Source: Candidatus Pelagisphaera phototrophica
Lineage (GTDB): Bacteria > Verrucomicrobiota > Verrucomicrobiia > Opitutales > Opitutaceae
NCBI RefSeq assembly: GCF_014529625.1
Contig: NZ_CP076039.1
Span: 2,542,001-2,606,000, forward strand
DNA length: 64,000 bases
Reading direction: 5' to 3'
This document shows, piece after piece, positions 63,921 to 64,000 of this stretch (position 1 is its first letter; each line of letters begins with the position of its first letter). A model generated the notes under the pieces. The model made no database searches, was not told the origin of the DNA, and saw only the letters and a list, made by a program, of their open reading frames with translations. Both the position numbers and the translations under genes were made by a program.

Positions 63921-64000
63921 CATCTCGCGGGCCATTTTCTGTGCTTCGGCGATTTGATCGGAAGTCATTTCTTCGGCAACTATGTCTCTGTTTTTAGGAC
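63888..64000 (-). CDS. C-terminal end of a protein resembling Sel1/TPR-type tails (5' part outside window)
   Basis: Partial gene entering from the right edge. It reads RDIVAEEMTSDQIAEAQKMA, then REMVEANPKLMGE and a TAG stop at 63888-63890. The EMTxxQIAEAQxxAREM ending is common at the end of Sel1- or TPR-repeat proteins, so that is a guess. The same last codons recur as fragments at 53330 and 59155, which marks this gene end as the probable source of the repeats. Confidence 0.6.
   Translation of the reverse strand, partial: PKNRDIVAEEMTSDQIAEAQKMAREMVEANPKLMGE

Overview
The window looks like a chromosomal segment of a heterotrophic, Gram-negative bacterium of the PVC superphylum, most likely Verrucomicrobiota (Opitutae-like). 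The markers are two FGly-type sulfatases, a DUF2231-PSCyt1-LRR protein, a PVC-type heme-binding CxxCH protein, ThuA-like and DUF1080 proteins, DUF3500, a remnant with a VPDSG-type C-terminal sorting tail, and many secreted esterases. This placement is inferred from family content. No rRNA gene or intact tRNA gene is present.

1-9.6 kb is a metal-resistance block: the 3' end of a copper-type P-ATPase, a DmeR-DmeF repressor/CDF exporter pair, an idi gene, and a TolC-adaptor-RND (Cus/Czc-like) operon flanked by two small His-rich exported proteins. 9.8-13.5 kb holds a small exported protein, a CPA2 antiporter with RCK_C domains and a YiiX-like cysteine hydrolase. 13.5-22.4 kb has a sulfatase, an aldo/keto reductase, a large Tat-exported PhoD-like protein, an esterase and a membrane cytochrome c-LRR protein. 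22.8-28.4 kb carries a TRAP DctQ-DctM pair without a binding protein, then galM-SDR-cupin (sugar/aromatic catabolism). 28.6-31.3 kb is a fur-katG oxidative stress operon with a clear terminator.

31.3-46.3 kb mixes intact genes (esterase, LpxC-like protein, exported peroxiredoxin, YqeY, ThuA lipoprotein, RluA-type synthase, PAS-PP2C phosphatase, yaaA, AEC permease) with decayed ones: DUF1611, pyruvate:ferredoxin oxidoreductase, a SAM methyltransferase, a COG2509 flavoprotein with an in-frame amber codon, and a small membrane protein. 46.3-53 kb has a second sulfatase, DUF3500, a sugar isomerase-like protein, an alkaline-ceramidase homologue, a badly decayed locus, a perfect 40-bp palindrome and a secreted esterase.

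53.1-64 kb looks like accreted accessory DNA. Two colinear direct repeats of about 230 bp, each starting with a 50-nt tRNA-Thr-like 3' fragment and ending in the 3' terminus of one gene, bracket a DUF1080/ThuA/SGNH-cytochrome cassette. A third partial copy, attached to the real gene end, lies at the right edge after an esterase, an amidohydrolase, an acyltransferase with inserted ankyrin repeats and a small membrane protein. REP/BIME-like palindromes recur through the window. Together, the pseudogene load and repeats suggest a genome under relaxed selection, possibly host-associated, which is inference only.
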